15,938 nucleotides of DNA from Microbacteriaceae bacterium (GCA_025463615.1 JAODAU010000278.1:1-15938), one strand, 5' to 3'; shown: positions 1-7,663, counted from the stretch's first letter. The notes: generated by a model not told the origin, from the sequence alone. Made by a program: numbers and translations.

Positions 1-75
1 CACGTCCGCGAGGAGATCCCGTTCTACACCGGTCGCCGCATCGGCCTCGACGAGATCGCGGAGGTGCTGTCATGA
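1..75 (+). CDS. chdC: Coproheme decarboxylase (HemQ/ChdC), C-terminal fragment
   Basis: This is the last 24 codons of an open frame entering from the left edge and ending in TGA at 73-75. The tail reads REEIPFYTGRRIGL near its middle, which resembles the C-terminus of actinobacterial HemQ proteins (chlorite-dismutase superfamily) as I remember them. HemQ/ChdC decarboxylates coproheme to protohaem in the cytoplasm, the final step of the coproporphyrin-dependent haem pathway. Context supports the call: the next gene, overlapping by ATGA, encodes the ferrochelatase that makes coproheme. Only about a tenth of the protein is visible and no catalytic residue is included, so the assignment depends on the tail sequence and gene order. 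Confidence 0.7.
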   Translation, partial: HVREEIPFYTGRRIGLDEIAEVLS

Positions 76-1112
76 GTTACGACGCGATCCTGCTCGCGAG
101 TTTCGGTGGGCCGGAGGGGCAGGAGGACGTGATTCCGTTCCTGCGCAACGTGACTCGCGGCCGCGGCATCCCCGAGGAGCGGCTCGAGGAGGTCGCCCAC
201 CACTACCGGCACCACGGCGGCGTCAGCCCGATCAATGGGCAGAACCGCGAACTCAAGGCCGCCCTCGAGGCGGAACTCGCGAGCCGCTCAATCGAGCTCC
301 CGGTCTTCTGGGGCAACCGCAACTGGGCCCCCTATTTTGCGGATGCCCTCCGCGAAGCCCACGCGGCCGGACACCGACGACTGCTCGCGCTGGTCACGAG
401 CGCGTACACGTCATACTCCGGAGTCGGGCAATATCTCGAGGACTTCGATCGCGCGCTCGACGAGACGGGCCTGCGCGACGAGCTGCAGATCACGAAGCTG
501 CGCGAGTTCTTCGATCACCCGGGGTTCATCGCCCCCTTCGTCGAGGGCTTGGGTGCCGCCCTGCGTACGATCGAGACAGAACGACCTGGCGCGCACACGC
601 ACGTGCTCTTCGTGACGCACTCGATCCCGACCTCAGCGGCCGAGGAGTCCGGGCCGCAGTTCGGGCAAGGCGGTGCCTATGTCGCGCAGCACCGTGCGGT
701 CGCCGAGGCCATCATGCGCGACATCGGGCTCACCTGGTCCCTCGCCTTCCAGTCGCGCAGCGGTGCGCCGAGCACGCCATGGCTCGAACCCGACATCAAT
801 GACGCGATCGTCTCCCTCGCCGCCGACGGCGTGACGGCGATCGTGATCGTGCCGATCGGCTTCGTCAGCGACCACATGGAGGTCATCTGGGATCTCGACA
901 ACGAGGCCGTCGCGACCGCCGAAGGCCATGGGATGCTCGTCGAGCGAGTCGCGACGCCTGGCGTTCACCCCGCCTTCGTCGCCGGTCTCGTCGATCTGGT
1001 GCTGGAGCGGGTTAACGCCGTGCCGGAAGGGGATAGGCCACACCTCACCGCGCTCGGCCCGTGGCCGGACATCGCGCCGCTGGGTGCGGACCTTTCGGAG
1101 ATGGCGCCATGA
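72..1112 (+). CDS. cpfC: Coproporphyrin III ferrochelatase (CpfC/HemH)
   Basis: The 346-residue protein is a class I ferrochelatase, a cytoplasmic enzyme inserting Fe2+ into coproporphyrin III in actinobacteria and firmicutes. The N-terminus reads ASFGGPEG (9-16) followed by NVTRGRGIP (26-34), typical of actinobacterial members. The likely metal-site histidine is H183 in FVTHSIPT, and the partner acid is E270 in GFVSDHMEVIWDLDNEA (263-279). The ATG start overlaps the previous stop (ATGA, 72-75), which fixes the start and suggests coupled translation; the 3' end overlaps hemC in the same way. The protein contains no cysteine at all, so it cannot carry the [2Fe-2S] cluster known from the mycobacterial enzyme. 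Substrate preference for coproporphyrin is inferred from phylum and from the ChdC neighbour. Confidence 0.95.
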   Translation: MSYDAILLASFGGPEGQEDVIPFLRNVTRGRGIPEERLEEVAHHYRHHGGVSPINGQNRELKAALEAELASRSIELPVFWGNRNWAPYFADALREAHAAGHRRLLALVTSAYTSYSGVGQYLEDFDRALDETGLRDELQITKLREFFDHPGFIAPFVEGLGAALRTIETERPGAHTHVLFVTHSIPTSAAEESGPQFGQGGAYVAQHRAVAEAIMRDIGLTWSLAFQSRSGAPSTPWLEPDINDAIVSLAADGVTAIVIVPIGFVSDHMEVIWDLDNEAVATAEGHGMLVERVATPGVHPAFVAGLVDLVLERVNAVPEGDRPHLTALGPWPDIAPLGADLSEMAP

Positions 1113-2008
1113 GGATCGGCACGCGCGGCAGCGCCCTAGCGCTCGCCCAGACCACGAGCATCGCGAACGCGCTCGCCGCGAAGACCGGGGTGACGCCGGA
1201 GCTCGTGACCATATCAACAGAGGGTGACCGCTCGACCGCGTCGCTCGCGAGCCTCGGCGGCACCGGGGTCTTCGCGAGCGCCCTGCGCGACGCGCTGCTC
1301 GCCGGCGAGGTGGATGTCGTCGTCCACTCGCTCAAGGACCTTCCCACGGCAGCCCACCCCGGGCTGACCATCGCCGCGATCCCGAAGCGTGCGGACGCAA
1401 GGGACGCGCTCTGCGCGCGCGATGCCCTCACCCTCGACACCCTGCCCCCCGGCGCCCGGGTCGGAACGGGGTCGCCGCGCCGCGCCGCACAGCTGCGCTC
1501 GCGGCGGCACGACCTCGAAATCGTCGACCTGCGCGGCAACGTGGACACCCGCCTGGGCACAGTGGCCTCCGGAGAGCTCGACGCCGTGATCCTCGCGGCA
1601 GCCGGCCTCGACCGGCTCGGCCGGCTCGACGCGGCAACGGAGTTGCTCGGGCTCGACGGCTGGCCGACGGCACCGGGCCAGGGCGCGCTCGCGGTCGAGG
1701 TGAGGTCGGGAGAGGAGGCGCTCGCGAAGGGGCTCGAGCACGCGGCATCCCGGATCATGGTCGAGGCGGAGCGCCGCACCCTCGCACTGCTGGAGGCCGG
1801 ATGCTCGGCTCCGGTCGGGGCGCACGCACTCATCGAGGACGGCATGCTGTTCCTCTCCGCGCGGGTGTACGGCCTCGAGGACTACGTCACCAGCTCGCAC
1901 GCCCTCTACGTCTCGGACACCAGGGATCCGGCGGGCGAGGTTGCCGAGCGGGTTGCCAGGGAGCTGTTCGACCTCGGCGCTGCGGACCTGATGGGAGCGG
2001 CCAGGTGA
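1109..2008 (+). CDS. hemC: Hydroxymethylbilane synthase (porphobilinogen deaminase)
   Basis: The 299-residue cytoplasmic enzyme condenses four porphobilinogen units into the linear tetrapyrrole hydroxymethylbilane. It opens with [14 protein letters not shown], a hallmark of HemC. The catalytic aspartate is D77 in VHSLKDLPT (72-80). Substrate-binding arginines lie in [12 protein letters not shown] (119-130) and LRGNVDTRL (141-149). C232 in [10 protein letters not shown] is the residue that carries the dipyrromethane cofactor. Length matches the family (about 300-315). The ATG at 1109 overlaps the hemH stop as ATGA; an upstream in-frame candidate at 1061 would add residues that are out-of-frame hemH sequence, so it was rejected. 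Its product is the substrate of HemD, which lies 3.4 kb downstream rather than adjacent. Confidence 0.97.
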   Translation: MRIGTRGSALALAQTTSIANALAAKTGVTPELVTISTEGDRSTASLASLGGTGVFASALRDALLAGEVDVVVHSLKDLPTAAHPGLTIAAIPKRADARDALCARDALTLDTLPPGARVGTGSPRRAAQLRSRRHDLEIVDLRGNVDTRLGTVASGELDAVILAAAGLDRLGRLDAATELLGLDGWPTAPGQGALAVEVRSGEEALAKGLEHAASRIMVEAERRTLALLEAGCSAPVGAHALIEDGMLFLSARVYGLEDYVTSSHALYVSDTRDPAGEVAERVARELFDLGAADLMGAAR

Positions 2009-2976
2009 TCATCCGTCCTCGCCGCCTGCGCGCGACCTCGGCGATGCGCCGGCTCGTTGCCGAGACGCGGCTGCATCCGGCGGAGCTCATCCTGCCGATG
2101 TTCGTGCGCGAGGGCGCGACCCAGCCTGTTCCGATCTCCTCGATGCCCGGCGTCGTGCAGCATTCGCTCGACTCGATGCGTCGCGCGATCGCGGAGGCCG
2201 CGTCCCTGGGGGTCGGCGGCATCATGCTCTTCGGTGTGCCCGAGCGAAAGGATGCCGTGGGCTCGGGCGCCACTGACCCCGACGGCATCCTCAACGTGGC
2301 CACCCGAGCGGCCGTCGCGGAGGCCGGTGACGCGCTCGTCGTGCAGACGGACCTGTGCCTCGACGAGTTCACCGACCACGGCCACTGCGGCGTGCTGGAC
2401 GCCGAGGGCCGCGTCGACAACGACGCCTCGCTGCAGCGCTACCGAGAGATGGGGGTCGCGCAGGCCGAGGCGGGATCCCAGCTGCTCGGCCTGAGCGGCA
2501 TGATGGACGGCCAGGTTGCGGCGGTGCGCGACGCGCTCGATGTGGCCGGGCATCAGGACACCCCCATACTCGGTTACGCGGCAAAGTACGCCTCGGCGTT
2601 TTATGGACCGTTCCGCGAAGCCGTGCAGTCGTCGCTGCAGGGTGACCGGCGGTCGTACCAGCTCGACCCGGCGAACGCGCGCGAGGGTGCGCGCGAGGTG
2701 TTGCTCGACGTCGAAGAGGGCGCCGACATTGTCATGGTCAAACCGGCGATGAGCTACCTCGACGTGCTTGCCGAGGCTGCCGCGACGAGCCCGGTCCCGG
2801 TGTGGGCGTACCAGGTCTCCGGGGAGTACTCCATGATCGAGGCCGCCGCGGCGAACGGGTGGATCGACCGTCAGCGGGCGATGCTCGAGTCGGTCACGAG
2901 CATCCGCCGGGCCGGCGCAGACGCCGTGCTCACCTACTTCGCCACCGAGCTCGCGCGGAGCCTCGGCTCGCGATGA
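2005..2976 (+). CDS. hemB: Delta-aminolevulinic acid dehydratase (porphobilinogen synthase)
   Basis: The 323-residue protein condenses two 5-aminolevulinate molecules to porphobilinogen in the cytoplasm. The two Schiff-base lysines are K194 in [15 protein letters not shown] (190-204) and K246 in [11 protein letters not shown] (243-253). The metal-binding segment [14 protein letters not shown] (116-129) has C118 and C128, but D120 replaces the middle cysteine of the classical three-cysteine zinc site. The start is GTG at 2005, overlapping the hemC stop as GTGA. It gives an N-terminus ([20 protein letters not shown]) matching the family; the next ATG at 2044 would delete this conserved arm, and the open frame upstream to 1801 is antiparallel noise inside hemC. 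Followed by hemL with another ATGA overlap. Confidence 0.96.
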   Translation: MIIRPRRLRATSAMRRLVAETRLHPAELILPMFVREGATQPVPISSMPGVVQHSLDSMRRAIAEAASLGVGGIMLFGVPERKDAVGSGATDPDGILNVATRAAVAEAGDALVVQTDLCLDEFTDHGHCGVLDAEGRVDNDASLQRYREMGVAQAEAGSQLLGLSGMMDGQVAAVRDALDVAGHQDTPILGYAAKYASAFYGPFREAVQSSLQGDRRSYQLDPANAREGAREVLLDVEEGADIVMVKPAMSYLDVLAEAAATSPVPVWAYQVSGEYSMIEAAAANGWIDRQRAMLESVTSIRRAGADAVLTYFATELARSLGSR

Positions 2977-4262
2977 CGACCAACGAACAGGCCTTCGACC
3001 GCGCCAGGGCCGTGCTGCCCGGCGGCGTGAACTCGCCCGTGCGCGCCTTCGGCTCGGTGGGCGGTGCGCCCCGATCGTTCGTCTCCGGGCGCGGACCATA
3101 CGTGACGGATGTCGCGGGCCGCGAGTACGTGGACCTCGTTGGCTCGTGGGGTCCGGCGATTCTCGGGCATGCCCATCCCGCAGTCATCGAGGCCGTGCAG
3201 GCCGCCGCCGCGAGAGGGCTCGGCTTCGGGGCATCCACGCCTGGCGAGACCGAGCTGGCGGAGCTGGTGCGCGATCGGGTCAGCCCGCTCATCGAGAAGC
3301 TGCGCCTGGTCTCGACGGGCACCGAGGCGACGATGACCGCGATCCGGCTCGCGCGCGGCGCGACCGGGCGCGACCTGCTGGTGAAGTTCGCCGGCCACTA
3401 CCACGGACACTCCGACGGGCTGCTCGCCGAGGCGGGCTCGGGGCTTGCGACCCTGGCCATCCCCGGGTCCGCCGGGGTGCCGGCCGCGATCGCGGCGCAG
3501 ACCCTCGTGATCCCGTACAACGACGCCGCCGCCGTCGAAGCGGTCTTCGCCCGGCGGGGCACCGAGATCGCCGCGGTGATCGTCGAGGCGGCAGCGGCGA
3601 ACATGGGGGTCGTGCCGCCGGTGCCCGGATTCAACGCTGAGCTCACGCGCATCGCCCACGAGCACGGTGCGCTCGTGATCCTCGACGAGGTGCTCACCGG
3701 CTTCCGCGTCTCGCCATCCGGGTGGTGGGGTCTCGATTCGTCGTACCTTCCGGACCTCGCCACGTACGGCAAGGTCATCGGCGGCGGCCTACCGCTCGCG
3801 GCGCTCGGCGGTCGTGCCGAGCTCATGGACCTCCTCGCCCCGCTCGGCCCCGTCTACCAGGCGGGCACGCTCAGCGGCAATCCGGTCGCGGTCGCCGCGG
3901 GTCTCGCAACCCTGCGGGCGGCGGATGCCGCGGTGTACCAGCACCTCGACGCGACCGCGGCCACGGTCTCCGCCGCCCTGACCGAAGCCCTCGCCGCAGC
4001 GGGAGTCGCGCATAGCGTGCAGCACGCCGGCAACCTGTTCTCCGTGGCGTTCCGCGCCACCCCGCCGCGCGACTACGCCGAGGTCACAGCGCAGGACGCG
4101 TTTCGCTACCCGGCGTTCTTCCACGCCATGCTCGACGCGGGGGTGTCCATGCCGCCGTCGGTCTTCGAGGCGTGGTTCGTATCGGCGGCACATGACGAGG
4201 CCGCCGTCTCACGGATCGTCGAGGCTTTTCCTGCCGCTGCCCGAGCTGCCGCATCCGCCTGA
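2973..4262 (+). CDS. hemL: Glutamate-1-semialdehyde 2,1-aminomutase
   Basis: The 429-residue PLP enzyme converts glutamate-1-semialdehyde to 5-aminolevulinate, the second step of the C5 pathway, in the cytoplasm. The PLP lysine is K267 in [14 protein letters not shown] (264-277). D238 in [11 protein letters not shown] (235-245) would contact the pyridine nitrogen. The N-terminal signature [12 protein letters not shown] (15-26) and [15 protein letters not shown] (114-128) are characteristic of HemL and distinguish it from other class III aminotransferases. The ATG at 2973 overlaps the hemB stop (ATGA). It ends the five-gene coupled block chdC-cpfC-hemC-hemB-hemL. HemA, which supplies its substrate, is not in the window. 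Confidence 0.97.
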   Translation: MTTNEQAFDRARAVLPGGVNSPVRAFGSVGGAPRSFVSGRGPYVTDVAGREYVDLVGSWGPAILGHAHPAVIEAVQAAAARGLGFGASTPGETELAELVRDRVSPLIEKLRLVSTGTEATMTAIRLARGATGRDLLVKFAGHYHGHSDGLLAEAGSGLATLAIPGSAGVPAAIAAQTLVIPYNDAAAVEAVFARRGTEIAAVIVEAAAANMGVVPPVPGFNAELTRIAHEHGALVILDEVLTGFRVSPSGWWGLDSSYLPDLATYGKVIGGGLPLAALGGRAELMDLLAPLGPVYQAGTLSGNPVAVAAGLATLRAADAAVYQHLDATAATVSAALTEALAAAGVAHSVQHAGNLFSVAFRATPPRDYAEVTAQDAFRYPAFFHAMLDAGVSMPPSVFEAWFVSAAHDEAAVSRIVEAFPAAARAAASA

Positions 4263-4285
4263 CGTATTCCGAATCCGGCATGAAT

Positions 4286-4310
4286 GCGCGAGGATGAACT
4301 GTACTCGCGC
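4286..4310 (+). terminator. Weak stem-loop downstream of hemL
   Basis: Arms GCGCGAG (4286-4292) and CTCGCGC (4304-4310) pair perfectly over 7 bp around an 11-base loop, 23 bases after the hemL stop. There is no T tract, so intrinsic termination would be inefficient. It may be a partial terminator or mRNA 3'-end stabiliser separating hemL from the next transcript, or chance in GC-rich sequence. Confidence 0.3.
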
Positions 4311-4365
4311 CGACGAGGCCGCGGAACCCCTGAACTCGGCCAGCCGCCTCTGCGACGGCCCGGGC

Positions 4366-4371
4366 TATGGT
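4366..4371 (+). promoter_or_regulatory. Candidate -10 element for the YtxH-like gene
   Basis: TATGGT fits the actinobacterial TAnnnT -10 pattern and would start a transcript near 4378, leaving a leader of about 30 bases that contains the GGAG ribosome binding site at 4399-4402. No convincing -35 hexamer is seen at 16-18 bases upstream, so this is a weak prediction. Confidence 0.3.
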
Positions 4372-4408
4372 GGAGAAAGAAGACGGCAGCAAACGAATGG
4401 AGAGCCCC

Positions 4409-4756
4409 ATGAAAGGCAAGATCCTCCTGCTGGTCGGTGTGGGTATCGGCTACGTGCTGGGTACGCGCGCCGGACGCGAGAAGTATGACGAGATCAAGGC
4501 AGCAGTGGACCGGCTCTGGAACGACCCGCGCGTGCAGCGTCAGGTCAACCAGGCCGAGGACTTCGTCAAAGACAAGGGTCCCGAGGTCGCCGAATTCCTG
4601 GCCGACGGCGCCAAGAAGGTCGTCGCACAGGTTTCGGGCTCGAAGGCCCCCACGCGCAGGCCCGCGGCCCGCACGACCCCGGCGAAGCCCCCAGCCCCCC
4701 CTACCCCGGTGAAGCCTGCGGCCTCAGCCCCACCCACCTCGAAGCCCTCCTCGTAG
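4409..4756 (+). CDS. YtxH-like single-pass membrane protein
   Basis: A 115-residue protein of the YtxH-like type common in actinobacteria. Residues 4-18 form a short hydrophobic segment ending in GYVLGTRAGREKYDEI (14-29), the conserved core of the family. A charged helical region follows (about 30-77, with DRLWNDPRVQRQV). The tail (78-115) is low complexity, rich in Pro, Ala, Lys and Thr, and probably disordered. The ATG at 4409 is chosen because GGAG lies 6 bases upstream at 4399-4402; in-frame ATGs at 4397 and 4367 lack one. It is followed 12 bases later by the DUF1469-type gene, so the two are probably co-transcribed. Molecular function is unknown; membrane anchoring with a cytoplasmic tail is inferred. 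Confidence 0.8.
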   Translation: MKGKILLLVGVGIGYVLGTRAGREKYDEIKAAVDRLWNDPRVQRQVNQAEDFVKDKGPEVAEFLADGAKKVVAQVSGSKAPTRRPAARTTPAKPPAPPTPVKPAASAPPTSKPSS

Positions 4757-4768
4757 GAGGAGGGAGCA

Positions 4769-5185
4769 ATGACTGGCGTACCGGGCATGACGCCCAAGAG
4801 GTCGCTGTTCAAACTCATCGGCGACCTCCCGAGCCTGCTCGTCGAACTGCTCAGGAGCGAGCTCGAGCAGCTCAAGCAGGAGCTCACTGAGAAGATCAAG
4901 CACGCCGGCGTCGGGGTGGGGCTTCTCGCGGGCGCCGCCGTGTTCGCGTTCTTCGCGGTCAGCGTGCTCATCGCCGCCGCCATCCTCGGACTCGCGGTGG
5001 TGCTGCAGGCCTGGGCAGCGGCGCTCATCGTGGGTGCAGCGCTGCTGATCATCGCGGGCATCCTCGTCGCGGTCGGCGTCACCAGCCTGCGTAAAGGCAT
5101 GCCACCGGCGCCCACCGAAACCATCAAAAGTCTCAAGAAGGATGTCCGCGCCATCAAGGGCATCGGAAAGCGAGCAAACCCATGA
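4769..5185 (+). CDS. DUF1469 / holin-superfamily-like membrane protein
   Basis: A 138-residue membrane protein resembling the Phage_holin_3_6 (DUF1469) family, to which E. coli YqjE also belongs. An amphipathic, charged N-terminal helix (about 11-44, LLVELLRSELEQLKQELTEK) leads into two hydrophobic segments (about 46-76 and 81-105). A basic cytoplasmic tail follows (SLKKDVRAIKGIGKR, 121-135). Despite the family name there is no phage context and no endolysin nearby, so a lysis role is unlikely. The start at 4769 has a very strong ribosome binding site, GGAGGAGGGAG at 4756-4766; ATG 4787 is a weaker alternative. The stop overlaps the next gene as ATGA, implying coupled expression with the DUF3618 protein. 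Confidence 0.85.
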   Translation: MTGVPGMTPKRSLFKLIGDLPSLLVELLRSELEQLKQELTEKIKHAGVGVGLLAGAAVFAFFAVSVLIAAAILGLAVVLQAWAAALIVGAALLIIAGILVAVGVTSLRKGMPPAPTETIKSLKKDVRAIKGIGKRANP

Positions 5186-5406
5186 GCGACATCGAATCCC
5201 GCGTCGCGGGAACCCGCGCCGACCTGGAAGCCACCCTCGACGCGATCGAGGACAAGCTCAACGTGCCCAAGCGGCTCGGCGAGCTGACGACCAGGGCCCG
5301 CGCCTCCTACGAGGCCAACCCGATCCCGTGGATCATCGGCGCGACCGTCGCCGCGATCGCGGTCGCCGGCATCGTGGCATGGGCAATCCTCAGCGACGAC
5401 GACTGA
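5182..5406 (+). CDS. DUF3618 small tail-anchored membrane protein
   Basis: A 74-residue protein with the DUF3618 pattern: an N-terminal helix IESRVAGTRADLEATLDAIEDKLNVP (residues 4-29) with regularly spaced acidic and basic residues. One C-terminal transmembrane helix follows (about 48-69), preceded by NPIPW and ended by SDDD. This layout, a soluble helix plus a C-terminal membrane anchor, resembles the DUF883 proteins (E. coli YqjD, ElaB), although the families are separate. It overlaps the DUF1469-type gene by ATGA and precedes hemD by 51 bases. The family has no established biochemical function; a partner role with the upstream membrane proteins is inferred from coupling. Confidence 0.87.
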   Translation: MSDIESRVAGTRADLEATLDAIEDKLNVPKRLGELTTRARASYEANPIPWIIGATVAAIAVAGIVAWAILSDDD

Positions 5407-5457
5407 TCCGCGCCACTCGATTCGCGTCGGCCTCCCCGGGCAGAGGAGGATAGGGGC

Positions 5458-6219
5458 ATGGCAGCCAAACCGCTGGGCGGATGGCGCGTGCTCGTTCCCC
5501 GAGGCGGCAAGTGGGGGGACGGCGTCGCGGCGACCCTCAGGAGTTATGGCGCGATACCCGTCATCGCGCCGATGATCAATTTCGCGAGCGCGGACAATGG
5601 TCCAGCGCTCGCGAACGCGTTGCACGAGCTGCAGGACGGCCAGTTCGAGTGGCTCGTGATCACCAGCGCAACGACCGTCGACGTGCTCGTCGGCCAGGGC
5701 GTGAGCATCCCGGCCGCCACGAAGATCGCGGCCGTCGGAGAGACGACCGCAGCCGCGCTGGCGCTCGCCGGCTACCGCGTCGACTTCGTGCCGACCTCGG
5801 ACAATTCCGCGCGCGGTCTCGTGAAGGAGTGGCCGAGGGCAGGGGTGCGCGGCCGCGTGCTCGTGCCGCAGTCCGACCTGGCCGAGCCGAACCTCGTGAC
5901 CGGCCTCGACTCCCTCGGCCTCGAGGTGCTGTTCATCACGGCGTACCGCACGGTAGGGGTGCCCGTGGCCGACGCGGTGCGGGCGGATGTCGCATCCGGC
6001 CGAATCGGCGCGATCCTGGTCAGCTCGGGCTCCGTCGCCCGGCAGATCGCCGCGCAGCTGGCGCCGCTCCCCGAGGGAACCGTCGTCGCCTGCATCGGAC
6101 CGCGCACCGCCTTCGACGCCCGCGCCGCAGGCCTCACCGTCGACCTCATCGCGGAAGATCGCTCAGCTGACTCCCTCGTCGCCGCGCTCGTCGAGCATGC
6201 GGCGCGCGCCGGAGACTAA
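5458..6219 (+). CDS. hemD: Uroporphyrinogen-III synthase
   Basis: A 253-residue cytoplasmic protein of the HemD fold, which closes hydroxymethylbilane into uroporphyrinogen III with inversion of ring D. The family is poorly conserved but recognisable: FEWLVITSATTVDVL (63-77), AVGETTAAAL (92-101), VPQSDLAEPNLVTGL (136-150), the conserved tyrosine Y163 in ITAYRTVG, and ACIGPRTAFDARAAG (211-225). The two alternating alpha/beta lobes and length of about 250 fit. The ATG at 5458 has GAGGAGG upstream (about 5442-5448). It lies downstream of three membrane-protein genes rather than beside hemC, its substrate supplier. The stop codon overlaps that of the converging DUF1304 gene. Confidence 0.92.
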   Translation: MAAKPLGGWRVLVPRGGKWGDGVAATLRSYGAIPVIAPMINFASADNGPALANALHELQDGQFEWLVITSATTVDVLVGQGVSIPAATKIAAVGETTAAALALAGYRVDFVPTSDNSARGLVKEWPRAGVRGRVLVPQSDLAEPNLVTGLDSLGLEVLFITAYRTVGVPVADAVRADVASGRIGAILVSSGSVARQIAAQLAPLPEGTVVACIGPRTAFDARAAGLTVDLIAEDRSADSLVAALVEHAARAGD

Positions 6220-6626
6220 CCCGCGGTCGTCAGCGCGAGTACCAGGAAGATCACTCCGATGAGCGGCGCCAGGCCCTGGATGAGGGCCGCCCGAAGCAGC
6301 CTGGGCGATGACGTCACCAACACGATCGAGGCAAGCACCATGCTCGCCGCCGTGAAGAGCGAAAGCACGACGCCACCCTGCACCCACGCGCCCGAGCCGA
6401 GCATGATGAGGCCGATACCGGCGCCGATCGCGAGGAAGACGTTGTAGAAACCCTGGTTGAAAGCCATGGGCCTGACGATGTCGGCCTCCTGCTGGGACCT
6501 CAGCCCGAAGCGCTTCCACGTGGCGGGCTTCGACCACAGCACGCTCTCCATGAGAAAGATGAGCAGGTGGATGACCGCCGCGATGAAGATGAAGACCGAA
6601 CCCGTGATGGCCAGTGCGCTGTTCAT
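6216..6626 (-). CDS. DUF1304 four-helix membrane protein
   Basis: A 136-residue integral membrane protein with four predicted helices (about 5-28, 58-78, 82-105 and 111-133). Family-typical residues are visible: H20 and E27 in IHLLIFLMESVLW (19-31), and FNQGFYNVFLAIG (56-68). DUF1304 has no known function. The gene starts 41 bases after the stop of the acrylyl-CoA reductase gene on the same strand and is probably co-transcribed with it. No clear Shine-Dalgarno precedes the ATG; none of the codons just upstream in frame offers a better start. The TAG stop on the minus strand shares bases 6217-6218 with the TAA of hemD, so no terminator separates the converging genes. Confidence 0.88.
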   Translation of the reverse strand: MNSALAITGSVFIFIAAVIHLLIFLMESVLWSKPATWKRFGLRSQQEADIVRPMAFNQGFYNVFLAIGAGIGLIMLGSGAWVQGGVVLSLFTAASMVLASIVLVTSSPRLLRAALIQGLAPLIGVIFLVLALTTAG

Positions 6627-6667
6627 GGTCGCAAGTGTGCCATGGATGGCTCCGGCGGTGGCGGGAG

Positions 6668-7657
6668 TCAGGCGCGCACGTCGACGACGGTGCGTCCCCG
6701 CACTCGGCCCTCGACGATCCGCTCGGCGGTTGCCACCGCGTCACCGAGGGTGATCGTCTCGGTGACCGAGTCGAGCAGCGCCAGGTCGAGGCCGGCCTCT
6801 AGCCGCCGCCAGGCCAACAGGCGCGTGGACCGCGGCGTGAAGGTGGAATTTACGCCGACGAGGGTGACCGCGCGCAGGATGAACGGCATCATGCTCGCGG
6901 TCACCGTCGACGAGCCCGCGTTGCCGCACGCAGCCACAGCCCCGCCGTACTCCAACCGGGACAGCACTCCGGCCAGAGTGTCGCCGCCGACCGAGTCGAT
7001 TGCGCCAGCCCAACGCTGTGACTGCAGCGGTTTTCCCGGGGTCGAGAGCTCGGCCCTGTCGATGATCTCCGCGGCGCCGAGGGAGCGGAGATAGTCGCGC
7101 TCGCCGGCTCGCCCGGTCGAGGCCGTGACGGTATGGCCGAGCCCCGAGAGCAGCGCGATCGCGATCGAGCCGACGCCACCGGAGGCGCCCGTGACGAGGA
7201 TGTCGCCAGCCACGCCTGCGCGTTCGAGCTCGAGCACGGCGAGCATCGCCGTGAACCCCGCGGAGCCGATCGCGGCCGCCTGGGATTGCGTCATCGCGCT
7301 GGGCACCGCGACGAGCCACTCCGAACTCACACGGGCCCGCTCCGCAAGGCCGCCGTGGTGCGTCTCGCCCAGGCCGCAGCCGTTCACCAGCACCCGGTCG
7401 CCCGGCGTCCAGTCCGGGGAATCCGATTCGGCGACCACCCCCACCAAGTCGATGCCAGGGATGAGACTTGCCGGTCGGATGATCCCGGGGCGGCCCATCA
7501 GCGCCAGCCCGTCCTTATAGTTGATGCTCGAGTAGTCCACGTCCACCGTGACGTCGCCTGGCATGAGCACGGCGTCGGTGAGGTCGGGCACCAGGTCAAC
7601 GCCCACCGGGGCGGTCGCGTCATCCATAGCCCTGGACACCCGCAGTGCTCGCCACAT
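6668..7657 (-). CDS. acuI: YhdH/AcuI-type NADPH-dependent acrylyl-CoA reductase (MDR family)
   Basis: A 329-residue cytoplasmic medium-chain dehydrogenase/reductase lacking zinc ligands. It matches the YhdH/YhfP/AcuI subfamily through its whole length: DYSSINYKDGLA (41-52), IPGIDLVGVV (66-75), GLGETHHGGLAE (95-106), the nucleotide-binding TGASGGVGS (156-164) and STGR (180-183) for the NADPH phosphate, WAGAIDSVGG (216-225), YGGAVAACG (237-245) and MPFILRAVTLVGV (257-269). Characterised members reduce acrylyl-CoA to propionyl-CoA, for instance during 3-hydroxypropionate or DMSP breakdown or as detoxification; the substrate here is inferred from the subfamily. The ATG at 7657 sits 6 bases after a -10-like TAGGCT, so the mRNA is probably leaderless. 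It lies downstream of pfkA with a 38-base gap. Confidence 0.9.
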   Translation of the reverse strand: MWRALRVSRAMDDATAPVGVDLVPDLTDAVLMPGDVTVDVDYSSINYKDGLALMGRPGIIRPASLIPGIDLVGVVAESDSPDWTPGDRVLVNGCGLGETHHGGLAERARVSSEWLVAVPSAMTQSQAAAIGSAGFTAMLAVLELERAGVAGDILVTGASGGVGSIAIALLSGLGHTVTASTGRAGERDYLRSLGAAEIIDRAELSTPGKPLQSQRWAGAIDSVGGDTLAGVLSRLEYGGAVAACGNAGSSTVTASMMPFILRAVTLVGVNSTFTPRSTRLLAWRRLEAGLDLALLDSVTETITLGDAVATAERIVEGRVRGRTVVDVRA

Positions 7658-7663
7658 GCTGCC

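Larger units (their letters stand above)
4263..4408. other. Intergenic gap between hemL and the small membrane-protein trio
   Basis: This 146-base gap is the only sizeable break on the + strand of the haem region. It holds a 7-bp stem-loop at 4286-4310, a possible -10 element TATGGT at 4366-4371, and a Shine-Dalgarno GGAG at 4399-4402 for the next gene. A short in-frame extension of the following gene (from ATG 4367 or 4397) is possible but neither has a good ribosome binding site. No RNA gene or further open frame is supported here. Confidence 0.5.

Noticed and set aside
1906..3099. A 397-codon minus-strand open frame opposite hemB
   Set aside because: Arg-rich, no recognisable domain, fully antisense to hemB, whose active-site lysines are intact.
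4769..5185. Possible prophage remnant suggested by the holin-superfamily match
   Set aside because: No endolysin, structural or integrase genes nearby; DUF1469 proteins are chromosomal in many bacteria and this one is coupled to DUF3618.
4540..5625. A 361-codon open frame on the minus strand opposite the small membrane-protein genes
   Set aside because: It lies antisense to three better-supported genes with ribosome binding sites and family patterns; its product is Ser/Ala/Thr-rich low-complexity of the kind produced by GC-rich antisense frames.
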